A DNA stretch of 29,648 nt, from the NCBI GenBank assembly GCA_964390555.1, contig CAYMJU010000135.1, positions 1 through 29,648 of the forward strand, read 5' to 3'. Position 1 is the first letter of the stretch. Each line of letters opens with the position of its first letter. This document shows, in pieces, positions 22,505 to 29,648 of this stretch. Made by a program: the position numbers and the translations under genes. The stretch is from CAVTWS01 sp964390555. GTDB lineage: Bacteria > Actinomycetota > Acidimicrobiia > Acidimicrobiales > SHLQ01. Under the pieces are notes generated by a model, which was not told where the DNA came from, ran no database searches, and saw only the letters and a program-made list of their open reading frames with translations.

Positions 22505-24715
22505 TCAGGCGGGGGCGACCTCGACGGGGAAGCCGTTGACGATGGCGTTGCCGGATATCTCGTCGACGAGGTGGCCGGGGGCGATGAGGTTCGAGTTCAC
22601 GCCGGCGAACTCCTTGGCGACCGACAGACGCACGCCGTCGACGTTGTGACCCCAGCCGTGCGGTAGCGACACCACGCCGGGCATCATCTCGTCGCTGACC
22701 TCGACGGGCACCTCGATCGAACCTGCCTCCGAGCTCACCGCCGCGAGCGCGCCATCGATCACGCCACAGCGGGCGGCGTCGTCGGGGTGGATCAGAAGCG
22801 TGCAGCGGTCCTTGCCCTTCACCAACACCTTCACGTTGTGCATCCACGAGTTGTTCGAGCGGACGTGGCGCCGGCTCACCAACACGAGGCCGTCGTCGGG
22901 TCGCTTCATCCGCCGGGCGACCCGGTCGAGGTCGGCGACGATGTACGGCGGCGCCACATCGATGCACCCGCTGCGGGTGTGGAGCAACTCGCGTATCCGG
23001 GGTACCGCCGGGCCGAAGTCGATGCCCGCGGGCACTGCGGCGACCTTGGCGAGCGTGAGGCCGTCGGGGTCCTCGCCGTAGCGGTCACCCCACGGCCCCG
23101 TCCGGATGGCCAGGTCGGCGAGCCGCTCGGGCCCCGGCTCGGGCGCGACCGCGAGCACCTCGGCGGGGTCTAGGCGCTGCATCTGCACGAACCCCGAGAA
23201 GTACCCGTCGTCGATCGCCTTCACGTCGATGTCGTCGTTGCACATGCCGCCGACCATGGCCCCGACGCGCAGCAGGGTCTCCCACTCGCGGGGCCGGTCG
23301 GGCGGCGGCGGGAACAGAGCCGGCGAGCACTTGGCGACGCTGCGCATCTGCCACGACGCGATCAGGTCGCTCACGACAGGCTGCTCCAGGGCGGACAGTC
23401 CGGGCAGGATCACGTGGGCGTGGCGGGTGGTCTCGTTCAGCCAACTGTCGATGCTGATCATGGCGTCGAGCAGCGGAAGGGCGGCGTCGAGCTTGCCGGC
23501 GTCGGGGCTCGAGATCACCGGATTGCCGGCGATCGTCACCAGCGCCTTGATCTGACCGGGACCGGGCGTGGCGATCTCCTCGGCCAGGCATGACACCGGC
23601 ACCTGGCCGAGAACCTCGGGAGCGCCCCGAACCCGACTGTGCCAGCGCCCGAACTGGTCCTCGGCGCCAGGGCGCGGGATCATCGCCATCGACCAACCCA
23701 CCGGTTTGCCGAACATGGCCCCGCCCGGCGTGTCGAAGTTCGCGGTGAGGATGTTGACGGCGTCGACCAGCCACGTGGCGACGGTGCCGAACTCCTGGTT
23801 GCACAGGCCGATGCGGCCGTGCACGACCGCCCGGCGAGCGCCGGCGATCTCGTGGGCGAGTTGGCGGATGCGTGCGGCCGGCACGCGACAAGTGCCGGCG
23901 ACGGCGTCGGGCGTGTACGGCTCGACGGCCCGGCGCAGTTCGTCGACGCCGACGATCAGGTCGACGACGCCACCGAGATCGACCAGGCCGTCGGCGAACA
24001 ACACGTTCACCACCCCGAGCAGCAGGTGGGCATCGGTGCCGGGGTAGATCGGGATCCACTCGTCGGCGTGATCGCAGGTGCCGGTGCGGCGCGGGTCGAC
24101 CACTATGCAGCGCCCGCCGCGCTCGCGCAGGGCATCCATCTCGCCGAGCACGTCGGGCACCCCGATCAGGCTGCCCTGTGAGGCTTGTGGGTTGCCGCCC
24201 ATCATCACGAACAGGTCGGTCCGGAAGATGTCGGCTCCGGGGAAGGTCCAGTTCTGCCCGTACAGCAGGGTGCTCACCACGTTCCTCGGCCACTGGTCGA
24301 CGGTGCCAGCTGAGTAGATCCCCTGCTGTAACCCCGCCAGCATGGTGAACAGACCGGTGTAGCGGGCGAGCGACATGTTGTGCGCTGTGGGGTTGCCGAC
24401 ATAGGCGGTCATGGCACCGATGCCGTGCTCGGAGCGGACGGCGTGCAGAAGCTCCTCGCAACGCCGGAACGCGGTGTCCCAGTCGACCTCGCGCCACCGA
24501 TCGCCCTCGCGGATCATCGGGACCCGGAGCCGATCGGGGTCGTGGTGAAGGTGGCCGAGGACCGTGCCCTTCGGGCAGATGTGGCCCTTGCTCCACACGT
24601 CGTCACGATTCGGGCGGATCAGCGTGACCCGATCGTCGGTGTGGTGCACCTCGAGCCCGCAGGCGACCTCGCACAACGTGCACGTGCGGTGATGGATTCG
24701 GGTCGCGTCGGCCAT
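22505..24715 (-). CDS. Molybdopterin-dependent oxidoreductase (formate-dehydrogenase-like)
   Basis: This is a 736-residue DMSO-reductase-superfamily protein with bis-MGD and one [4Fe-4S] cluster: Cys12-x2-Cys15-x3-Cys19-x27-Cys47 (CTLCEVAC ... GHICPKG). The middle has MMGGNPQASQGS and VVDPRRTGTCDHADEW, MGD-binding segments; the C-terminal domain ends with VVSLPHGWGHNV and NLIAPGHLVDEISGN. There is no twin-arginine signal, so it is cytosolic. At the usual Mo-ligand region (GTVDQWPRNVVSTLLYG) no Cys or Sec is present. No electron-transfer partner gene is adjacent. ATG 24715 is chosen because TACCGT lies 6 nt upstream (leaderless). The substrate is unknown; formate is possible but not shown. Confidence 0.88.
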   Translation of the reverse strand: MADATRIHHRTCTLCEVACGLEVHHTDDRVTLIRPNRDDVWSKGHICPKGTVLGHLHHDPDRLRVPMIREGDRWREVDWDTAFRRCEELLHAVRSEHGIGAMTAYVGNPTAHNMSLARYTGLFTMLAGLQQGIYSAGTVDQWPRNVVSTLLYGQNWTFPGADIFRTDLFVMMGGNPQASQGSLIGVPDVLGEMDALRERGGRCIVVDPRRTGTCDHADEWIPIYPGTDAHLLLGVVNVLFADGLVDLGGVVDLIVGVDELRRAVEPYTPDAVAGTCRVPAARIRQLAHEIAGARRAVVHGRIGLCNQEFGTVATWLVDAVNILTANFDTPGGAMFGKPVGWSMAMIPRPGAEDQFGRWHSRVRGAPEVLGQVPVSCLAEEIATPGPGQIKALVTIAGNPVISSPDAGKLDAALPLLDAMISIDSWLNETTRHAHVILPGLSALEQPVVSDLIASWQMRSVAKCSPALFPPPPDRPREWETLLRVGAMVGGMCNDDIDVKAIDDGYFSGFVQMQRLDPAEVLAVAPEPGPERLADLAIRTGPWGDRYGEDPDGLTLAKVAAVPAGIDFGPAVPRIRELLHTRSGCIDVAPPYIVADLDRVARRMKRPDDGLVLVSRRHVRSNNSWMHNVKVLVKGKDRCTLLIHPDDAARCGVIDGALAAVSSEAGSIEVPVEVSDEMMPGVVSLPHGWGHNVDGVRLSVAKEFAGVNSNLIAPGHLVDEISGNAIVNGFPVEVAPA

Positions 24716-24721
24716 GGCGCG

Positions 24722-24727
24722 ACGGTA
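24722..24727 (-). promoter_or_regulatory. Leaderless -10 box for the molybdopterin oxidoreductase
   Basis: TACCGT on the minus strand ends 6 nt before ATG 24715. It overlaps the 17-nt gap after the GNAT-like gene, so the oxidoreductase can be transcribed separately from the helicase operon. Confidence 0.5.
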
Positions 24728-24732
24728 GCCGG

Positions 24733-25233
24733 TCAGGCCTCGGTGACCCCGAGACATCGGCCGGGCCAGCGCACCGAGGTGAAGGGCCACGCCTCGGCCA
24801 GCCAGCGGTCGACCTCGGCCACGAGGACCGCTTCGAGATCGGCGTGAGCGGCTATGAGCCAGCAGCGGACCATCGCGACCGAACCGACCGGATCGGCGCC
24901 CACAGTCCGGGTTTCGTCGGGATCGATGTACACGCAGCCGATCACGTCGAACGGCGGCGCTGGTGACACGACCGAGTAGGCGAAGGCGCTGCCGTCGGCG
25001 AACTCGTGAGCATGCTGCTCGAGGTCGGCGAGGTTCTCGGCGAGCGACATCGGCCGCGGCCAGACATCACCCGCCCAGTCCTCGGACCGGAAGCCTGGGG
25101 TGGCCGCGACGTGATCGATGCTGTTCGTCCACGCCGCGTGGTCTCGGTCGTTGTGCTCCGGACCGAGCGGTTCGAGCCGGTACCGCTCGGTCACGAGCGG
25201 GACCGGTGGCTCGATCCGCCGGCCGAAGTCCAT
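24733..25233 (-). CDS. GNAT-like acetyltransferase
   Basis: This is a 166-residue protein resembling GNAT N-acetyltransferases: the opening TERYRLEPLGPEHNDRDHAAW is typical of the first strand and helix, followed by FAYSVVSPAPPFDVIGCVYIDPDE, the central strands. The acetyl-CoA-binding loop (R/QxxGxG/A) is weak or absent, with the chain going from VRCWLIAAHADLEAVLVAEV to the C-terminal helix, so activity is uncertain. The ATG overlaps the helicase stop by one base (TGATG), indicating coupled translation. Confidence 0.65.
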   Translation of the reverse strand: MDFGRRIEPPVPLVTERYRLEPLGPEHNDRDHAAWTNSIDHVAATPGFRSEDWAGDVWPRPMSLAENLADLEQHAHEFADGSAFAYSVVSPAPPFDVIGCVYIDPDETRTVGADPVGSVAMVRCWLIAAHADLEAVLVAEVDRWLAEAWPFTSVRWPGRCLGVTEA

Positions 25234-26639
25234 CAGCGTGCGGGGCGCCCGCGGCGGCGGTTCCGGCTGGCCGGAGCACCCGGGCGACCGTCGCGCGCCT
25301 GGGGTCGCCCGTCGCGCCGGCCTTCGCGCCGATGGTCGGGGCTGCTCTCGGGTCGAGCCGCGCGAACCGGGCGAGGCGTCACACGGGGCTCGCCTTCGGG
25401 CACCGGCAGGTCGCCGATGACGGCGGACCCGGGCGCCACGTCGAGAGTTGTGGGCCGGATGCCGGCCGCCTTCACGAGCGCCCGCATGTCCTTGCCCTGG
25501 TCGGTGGTGGCGATGGTCACGACCACGCCATCGTTGCCGGCCCGGGCCGTACGACCCGAACGGTGCAGGTAGGCCTTGTGCTCGGCGGGCAGATCGACGT
25601 GCACCACGAGGCCGATGTCGTCGACGTGGATGCCGCGGGCGGCGATGTCGGTGGCCACGAGGACCCGCATCTCACCCGCCGCGAAGCCCGCCAAGTTGCG
25701 CTCACGCGCGCCTTGGGCCAGGTTGCCGTGAAGCTCGCCGGCGTTGATGCCCGCCGCGTTGAGCTGCTTGGCCAGCTTCTTGGCGCCGTGCTTGGTTCGG
25801 GTGAACATCAGCGTGCGCTCATAGGCGGCGGCGATGTCGCGAACGACGCCGAACTTGTCGCCCGGCGCGACCGTGAAGACGTAGTGCGCCATCGACGACG
25901 GTGCCATCGCCGGCGGGTCGACCGAATGGGTCACCGGATGAGTGAGGTAGCGCTTGACCAGCACGTCGACACCGTTGTCGAGCGTGGCCGAGAAGAGCAT
26001 CCGTTGACCGTCGGTTGGGGTGCGATCCATCAGGCGCTTCACGCCGGGCAGGAACCCGAGGTCGGCCATGTGGTCGGCCTCGTCGAGCACCGTGACCTCG
26101 ACCTGGTCCAGGCGGCAGAAGCCTTGCCCGATGAGGTCTTCGAGCCGACCGGGACAGGCGACGACGATGTCGACCCCGGTACGCAAGGCGTTCACCTGGG
26201 GCCGCTGGCCGACGCCACCGAAGATCGTGGTCGTGCGGAGGCCGACTGCGGCCGCGAGGGGCTCGACGACACGGGCCACCTGAGTGGCCAGCTCGCGGGT
26301 CGGCACCAGCACCAGCGCCCGGGGGCTGTGGGGCTGGCGGCGACCCGACGGGCGGGCCAGCGCGGTGACGAGCGGGACGGCGAAGGCAATGGTCTTGCCG
26401 CTGCCGGTCTTGCCGCGACCGAGGACATCTCGGCCGGCGAGCGAATCGGGCAACGTGGCCGTCTGGATCGGGAAGGGCTCGATCGCGCCGAGCGCGGCGA
26501 GGACCTCGACGAGCGGCGCGGCCACGCCGAGGGCGGCGAATCCGAGCGGCTCGGACCCGTCGGCCGGCAATGTGCGTCCGGCCGTGTCGGCCGGCAATGT
26601 TCGCGGCGCGACAGCAGAAGTGGATATGACAGTGTTCAT
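25233..26639 (-). CDS. DEAD-box ATP-dependent RNA helicase
   Basis: This is a 468-residue cytosolic helicase that unwinds RNA, with likely roles in ribosome assembly or cold adaptation. Motifs run in order: Q-motif (FAALGV ... PFPIQ, about 34-59), motif I GRGKTGSGKT (74-83), Ia VPTRELA, Ib CPGRLEDL, II DEAD (186-189), III SAT, IV MFTRTK, V VATDIAARGIHV and VI HRSGRTARAG. The C-terminal 60 residues are Arg/Gly-rich and basic, an RNA-binding tail. The N-terminus repeats TLPAD. The frame is open far upstream, but ATG 26639 is the natural start. A leader of up to 200 nt precedes it, which for cold-shock helicases can be regulatory. Confidence 0.94.
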   Translation of the reverse strand: MNTVISTSAVAPRTLPADTAGRTLPADGSEPLGFAALGVAAPLVEVLAALGAIEPFPIQTATLPDSLAGRDVLGRGKTGSGKTIAFAVPLVTALARPSGRRQPHSPRALVLVPTRELATQVARVVEPLAAAVGLRTTTIFGGVGQRPQVNALRTGVDIVVACPGRLEDLIGQGFCRLDQVEVTVLDEADHMADLGFLPGVKRLMDRTPTDGQRMLFSATLDNGVDVLVKRYLTHPVTHSVDPPAMAPSSMAHYVFTVAPGDKFGVVRDIAAAYERTLMFTRTKHGAKKLAKQLNAAGINAGELHGNLAQGARERNLAGFAAGEMRVLVATDIAARGIHVDDIGLVVHVDLPAEHKAYLHRSGRTARAGNDGVVVTIATTDQGKDMRALVKAAGIRPTTLDVAPGSAVIGDLPVPEGEPRVTPRPVRAARPESSPDHRREGRRDGRPQARDGRPGAPASRNRRRGRPAR

Positions 26640-26840
26640 GGGTGAAATTCGTTTCGGTTCGGGTGGCCGCCAATGCGTGACCTGCAGACCCAGAACGTCA
26701 ACCCGGGACAACACAACTCGTGCGGTGAGACTCAGCTCGACCGCTTCGCAACACGACCGCGGACACTCGATGTGAAGATCCGCTGAGGGACAGGGTACTG
26801 CTTCGGCACCGTTCGCGGACGGATCGACGAAGATAGGTCC
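26640..26840. other. Divergent intergenic region between the helicase and SDR genes
   Basis: The 201 bp hold both promoters. On the minus strand the helicase leader has no clear ribosome site; a TTGACG-type -35 is visible but without a good -10 partner. I see no strong hairpin and no supported small ORF. Confidence 0.35.
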
Positions 26841-27608
26841 ATGGGAACCATCGAATTCACTCCATCGACCGGCGTCATCGTGACCGGCGGCGCCTCGGGC
26901 ATTGGGAAGGCCTCCGCGACAGCGCTGGCGCAGAGCGGCCGACCGGTCGCGATCTGGGACCTCCAGACAAGCGCCGCCGAGTCGACAGCCGCCGAGTTGG
27001 CGGCGACCCACGGTGTCGCGACGATCGGATTCGGCATCGACGTCACGGACCGATCGCGACTGGCCGGCGCGGTCGACGCGAGCCGGGCGGCGCTCGGCTC
27101 GATCGGCGGTCTGGTCCACGCCGCGGGCGCGGTGCGTCCCGGCCCGATCGAGGCGCTCGACGAGACCACGTGGGACTTCGTCATCGACGTCAACCTGTCG
27201 GCCGAAGCCTGGATCGTCCAGGCAATCCTGTCCGATCTCGTAGCCAACCCCGGCTCGGCCATCGTCGGGATCGCGTCGATCGAGGGGCTCGTCGGTCACG
27301 GTGCGATCCCGTCGTATTGCGCGTCGAAGTCGGGGCTGCTCGGCCTCACGCGCTCGCTCGCCGACGCGCTCGGTCCCCGAGGCGTTCGGGTGAACGCCGT
27401 GTGCCCGGGCTACATCGAGACGCCGATGCTCGCCGGCGCGCTCACCAACGATGCGGCGCGAGCCGAGATGGAGGGCTCGTCGATGCTCGGTCGGCTCGGA
27501 CAACCAGACGACATCGCCAAGCCGGTGCGGTTCCTGCTCTCGGACCAGGCGTCGTTCATGACCGGCACCTATCTGGTCGTCGACGGAGGCACCACCTCGC
27601 GCGACTGA
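26841..27608 (+). CDS. SDR-family oxidoreductase
   Basis: This is a 255-residue classical SDR with cofactor motif TGGASGIG followed by IWDLQTS (Asp suggests NAD), HAAGAVRPG in place of NNAG, a catalytic serine in GIASIEGLVG, and SYCASK as YxxxK. The C-terminus SFMTGTYLVVDGGTTSRD is typical of the FabG/3-alpha-hydroxysteroid group. The start ATG has only a weak ribosome site. The next gene, serB, has its own -10 box just after the stop, so the two may be separately transcribed. The substrate is unknown. Confidence 0.9.
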   Translation: MGTIEFTPSTGVIVTGGASGIGKASATALAQSGRPVAIWDLQTSAAESTAAELAATHGVATIGFGIDVTDRSRLAGAVDASRAALGSIGGLVHAAGAVRPGPIEALDETTWDFVIDVNLSAEAWIVQAILSDLVANPGSAIVGIASIEGLVGHGAIPSYCASKSGLLGLTRSLADALGPRGVRVNAVCPGYIETPMLAGALTNDAARAEMEGSSMLGRLGQPDDIAKPVRFLLSDQASFMTGTYLVVDGGTTSRD

Positions 27609-27613
27609 CGCGG

Positions 27614-27619
27614 TACCGT
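27614..27619 (+). promoter_or_regulatory. Leaderless -10 box for serB
   Basis: TACCGT ends 6 nt before GTG 27626, the same hexamer and spacing as at the molybdopterin oxidoreductase. Confidence 0.55.
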
Positions 27620-27625
27620 CGAGGC

Positions 27626-28843
27626 GTGGACCTCGCCGCCGAGCCCCGCGAGACGATCCTCATCCAGGTCTCGGGACCCGACCGCACGGGCATCACTGCG
27701 GGCGTGCTCGGCGTCCTCGCCCAAGCCGACACCGAAGTCCACGACATCGAACAGACCGTCATCCGCGGTCGCATCACGCTCGGCCTCGCGGTGACTGTCC
27801 CGGGCGGCCGCCAGCTCCAGAAGGAGCTGCTGCTGTTCGGCTGGGAACACGACCTGCATGTGGCGTTCGAGGCCGCGTCGCCGAACCACACGCCTCGCCA
27901 GCCCGGTCACGTCGTCACGGTGATCGGCCCTACGCTCACGCCGCGCGAGCTCGAAGCGGCGACCCGCTCGATCACCGACGGTGGCGGCAACATCGACCGA
28001 GTGGTGCGGCTCTCGCGCTACCCGGTGTGGAGCTACGAGCTGTCGATCAGTGGCGGCGACCCGGCCAAGATGCGCGAGAACCTCCTCGCCGCCGCCGCCG
28101 CCCACCCGACGATGGACGTCGCCATCCAGAAGGAAGGCCTGGGCCGGCGGGCCAAGCGCCTCGTCGTCATGGACGTCGACTCCACCCTCATCCAGGACGA
28201 GATGATCGACGTGCTCGCCGGCCTCGCCGGCGTCGGGCCCGAAGTCGCGTCGATAACCGCCCAGGCCATGCACGGCGAGCTCGACTTCGAACAGGCACTG
28301 CGCGAGCGGGTACGCCTGCTCGCCGGGCTCCGGGCCGACCGCCTTGACGAGGCCGCCGCCCGTCTCCGGCTGACACCGGGAGCCCGCACTTTCGTGCGCA
28401 CGCTGCGTCGGCTCGGGTTCAAGACCGCGCTCGTGAGCGGCGGTTTCACCGTGTTCACCGACCGGCTCGTTGCCGAGCTCGGCGTCGACCACGCCTATGC
28501 CAACACCCTCGAGATCGTCGACGGGCATCTGACCGGTGAGGTCACGGGCACGATTGTCGACCGTCGCCGCAAAGCCGAGATCCTGCGCCAGGTCGCCGCC
28601 GAAGAATGCGTGTCGGTCGAGCAGACGGTGGCGATCGGCGACGGCGCCAACGACCTCGACATGATCGCCGCCGCCGGCTTGGGCGTGGCCTTCTGCGCCA
28701 AGCCGGCGCTTCGCAACGCCGCCGACACGTCGGTCACGGTGCCCTACCTCGACGCCATCTTGTTCCTGCTCGGCGTGAGCCGCGAGGAGGTCGAACTGGC
28801 CGACGCCGGCGACGTCAGTCCGCCGCCATCGTCCGCCGGCTGA
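27626..28843 (+). CDS. serB: Phosphoserine phosphatase with two ACT-type domains
   Basis: This enzyme performs the last step of serine biosynthesis, phosphoserine to serine. It is 405 residues long. Residues 8-85 (TILIQVSGPDRTGITAGVLGVL) and about 95-168 (HVVTVIGPTLTPRELEAATRS) are ACT-type ligand domains, which in mycobacterial SerB2 mediate serine feedback. The HAD phosphatase domain follows: VVMDVDSTLIQDE (Asp183, Asp185, Thr187), ALVSGGFTVF with the motif II Ser, Lys in RRRKAEIL, and AIGDGANDLDMI. All catalytic residues are present. GTG 27626 is chosen on the leaderless promoter; the longer frame only overlaps the SDR gene. It overlaps the convergent SnoaL-like gene by 29 bp at its 3' end. 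Confidence 0.95.
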   Translation: MDLAAEPRETILIQVSGPDRTGITAGVLGVLAQADTEVHDIEQTVIRGRITLGLAVTVPGGRQLQKELLLFGWEHDLHVAFEAASPNHTPRQPGHVVTVIGPTLTPRELEAATRSITDGGGNIDRVVRLSRYPVWSYELSISGGDPAKMRENLLAAAAAHPTMDVAIQKEGLGRRAKRLVVMDVDSTLIQDEMIDVLAGLAGVGPEVASITAQAMHGELDFEQALRERVRLLAGLRADRLDEAAARLRLTPGARTFVRTLRRLGFKTALVSGGFTVFTDRLVAELGVDHAYANTLEIVDGHLTGEVTGTIVDRRRKAEILRQVAAEECVSVEQTVAIGDGANDLDMIAAAGLGVAFCAKPALRNAADTSVTVPYLDAILFLLGVSREEVELADAGDVSPPPSSAG

Positions 28844-29201
28844 GCTTCCACGAACCGCCGATTCTCACGAGCTCGTCGGAGTAGATGCCGGCGGTCATCA
28901 CCCCGAACTTGCCATCGCCGTCTTTCATCCACATGTGCAGGTACGACTTGGCGCTGGCACGGTCGCCATCGACGTCGATCGACACGTTGCTGACCACGTG
29001 ACGGGCGCCCGGGATCATCGCCGGCAGGGCGGCCGCGAACTCGACCAGTGCTGCCCGGCCGTTGATCGGCGGCATGAGTCCCGGGTCGAACGCGCCGTCG
29101 GCGACGAACAGATCGGCCCACGCGTCGGCTTGACCCGAGTCGATCAGGTGGTTGTAGTCGGCGAGCAGCTTCTGAATGGCGAGGACGTCCTCGACGGACA
29201 T
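28815..29201 (-). CDS. SnoaL/NTF2-like fold protein
   Basis: This is a 128-residue alpha+beta barrel protein of the SnoaL-like/NTF2 superfamily: VLAIQKLLADYNHLIDSGQADAWADLF is the opening helix, DGAFDPGL follows, and HVVSNVSIDVDGDRASAKSY with WKLSRRTMAAD forms the curved sheet. Relatives act as isomerases, dehydratases or small-molecule-binding proteins; steroid delta-isomerase is one member. ATG 29201 has a strong GGAGG site, so I reject the longer frame to 29462. It diverges from the maf gene across 44 bp. The function is not determined by sequence. Confidence 0.85.
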   Translation of the reverse strand: MSVEDVLAIQKLLADYNHLIDSGQADAWADLFVADGAFDPGLMPPINGRAALVEFAAALPAMIPGARHVVSNVSIDVDGDRASAKSYLHMWMKDGDGKFGVMTAGIYSDELVRIGGSWKLSRRTMAAD

Positions 29202-29231
29202 GGCGAACCTCCGGTGGGTCGCCGCCGACGA

Positions 29232-29237
29232 TACCCT
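29232..29237 (+). promoter_or_regulatory. -10 box for the maf gene
   Basis: TACCCT ends 8 nt before GTG 29246 with no ribosome site between, suggesting leaderless transcription. Confidence 0.45.
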
Positions 29238-29245
29238 CGCCGGCT

Positions 29246-29648
29246 GTGACGACCCGGCTCGTGCTCGCATCGGCGTCGCCGCGGCGCGTGGAGCTCTTGC
29301 GACGAATCGGCGTCGATTCGGCGGTTCGCCCGGCCGAGGTCGACGAATCGCCCCGACTGGGTGAGGCACCAGCCCGGCTCGTCCGCCGTCTGGCGCTCGC
29401 CAAGGCCCGGGCCGTTGGTCGACCGGGCGAGTTGGTGCTGGCGGCCGACACCGTGGTCGCACTCGACGGCGCGATCCTGGGCAAGCCGGTTGATACCGCC
29501 GACGCGGCGCGAATGCTGCGGCAGCTCTCGGGGCGCGACCACGTCGTGCTCACCGGGGTCGCCGTCGTCGGTCTCCCCATGACCGGTCCGGCCGTTTCGG
29601 CGTCGGCTGTCGAACGCACCCGGGTTCGCTTCATCGATCTGACCGACA
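29246..29648 (+). CDS. maf: Maf-family nucleoside triphosphate pyrophosphatase, C-terminus cut by window edge
   Basis: Maf proteins hydrolyse dTTP, UTP or modified nucleotides to the monophosphate and are linked to septum formation and nucleotide-pool cleaning. The first 134 residues are visible: LVLASASPRRVELLRRIGV (SxxR phosphate motif), ALAKARAVGRPGELVLAADTVVALDG (with the catalytic Asp in AADTVV), ILGKPVDTADAARMLRQLSGRDHVVLTG. About 60-70 residues are missing at the right edge. It is probably leaderless with a GTG start. Confidence 0.93.
   Translation, partial: MTTRLVLASASPRRVELLRRIGVDSAVRPAEVDESPRLGEAPARLVRRLALAKARAVGRPGELVLAADTVVALDGAILGKPVDTADAARMLRQLSGRDHVVLTGVAVVGLPMTGPAVSASAVERTRVRFIDLTD

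Noticed and set aside
21534..22967. Long minus-strand ORF of 477 codons across the SCO6745-like gene
   Set aside because: It is an Arg/Gly-rich shadow of real genes on both strands. It stays open partly because both palindromic repeats read without stops.
27170..27625. N-terminal extension of the SerB frame
   Set aside because: It runs inside the SDR gene in another frame, is Arg-rich shadow sequence, and precedes a clear leaderless promoter.

Overview
The window is chromosomal DNA from a high-GC actinobacterium. A member of the Acidimicrobiia is my best guess, inferred from gene content, heavy use of GTG starts and many leaderless promoters; no rRNA or marker gene fixes the taxon. About 26 protein genes are recognisable. 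I see no tRNA, rRNA, insertion sequence or CRISPR array.

Layout. 1-884: the start of a PII nitrogen-signalling gene (cut by the window edge) diverges from a GntR-type regulator with a palindrome on its promoter. 885-6301 (minus strand): a compact acyl-CoA catabolic operon, in transcription order a tandem DUF35 protein, two thiolase-fold proteins lacking the canonical thiolase residues, a short-chain dehydrogenase (SDR) and an acyl-CoA dehydrogenase. The first three resemble the mycobacterial Rv3521-Rv3522(ltp4)-Rv3523(ltp3) arrangement from memory. 6388-8637: two unusual minus-strand proteins, one with an IF2_N-like domain, a membrane helix and a septum-formation-like tail, the other an orphan Clp_N protein. 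8849-11026: a three-gene operon with a 2,4-dienoyl-CoA-reductase-like SDR, a second SDR and a YbaK-type deacylase. 11027-14039: a small lipoprotein, a low-molecular-weight phosphatase and a GGDEF-EAL protein. 14154-15356: a class III CoA-transferase.

15381-17112 (minus): an MFS transporter followed by the most striking gene of the window, a peroxiredoxin-like protein whose catalytic Cys position is an in-frame TGA, followed at the expected distance by a hairpin that fits a bacterial SECIS element. I read it as a selenoprotein. 17184-22442: an LLM-class oxidoreductase, a membrane-anchored hypothetical protein, a fumarylacetoacetate-hydrolase-family enzyme coupled to an acyl-CoA synthetase, and an SCO6745-like gene bracketed by two near-identical 54-bp palindromic repeats. 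22505-26639 (minus): a DEAD-box helicase, a GNAT-like protein and a molybdopterin oxidoreductase. 26841-29648: an SDR, a two-ACT-domain phosphoserine phosphatase, a SnoaL-like protein and the start of a Maf pyrophosphatase.

The dominant theme is degradation of acyl-CoA or steroid-like substrates: synthetase, CoA-transferase, dehydrogenase, reductase, hydroxyacyl dehydrogenases and thiolase/aldolase-like proteins. Housekeeping and signalling genes are interspersed. Many genes have a TANNNT box 6-8 nt before the start codon, which suggests that leaderless mRNAs are common in this organism.
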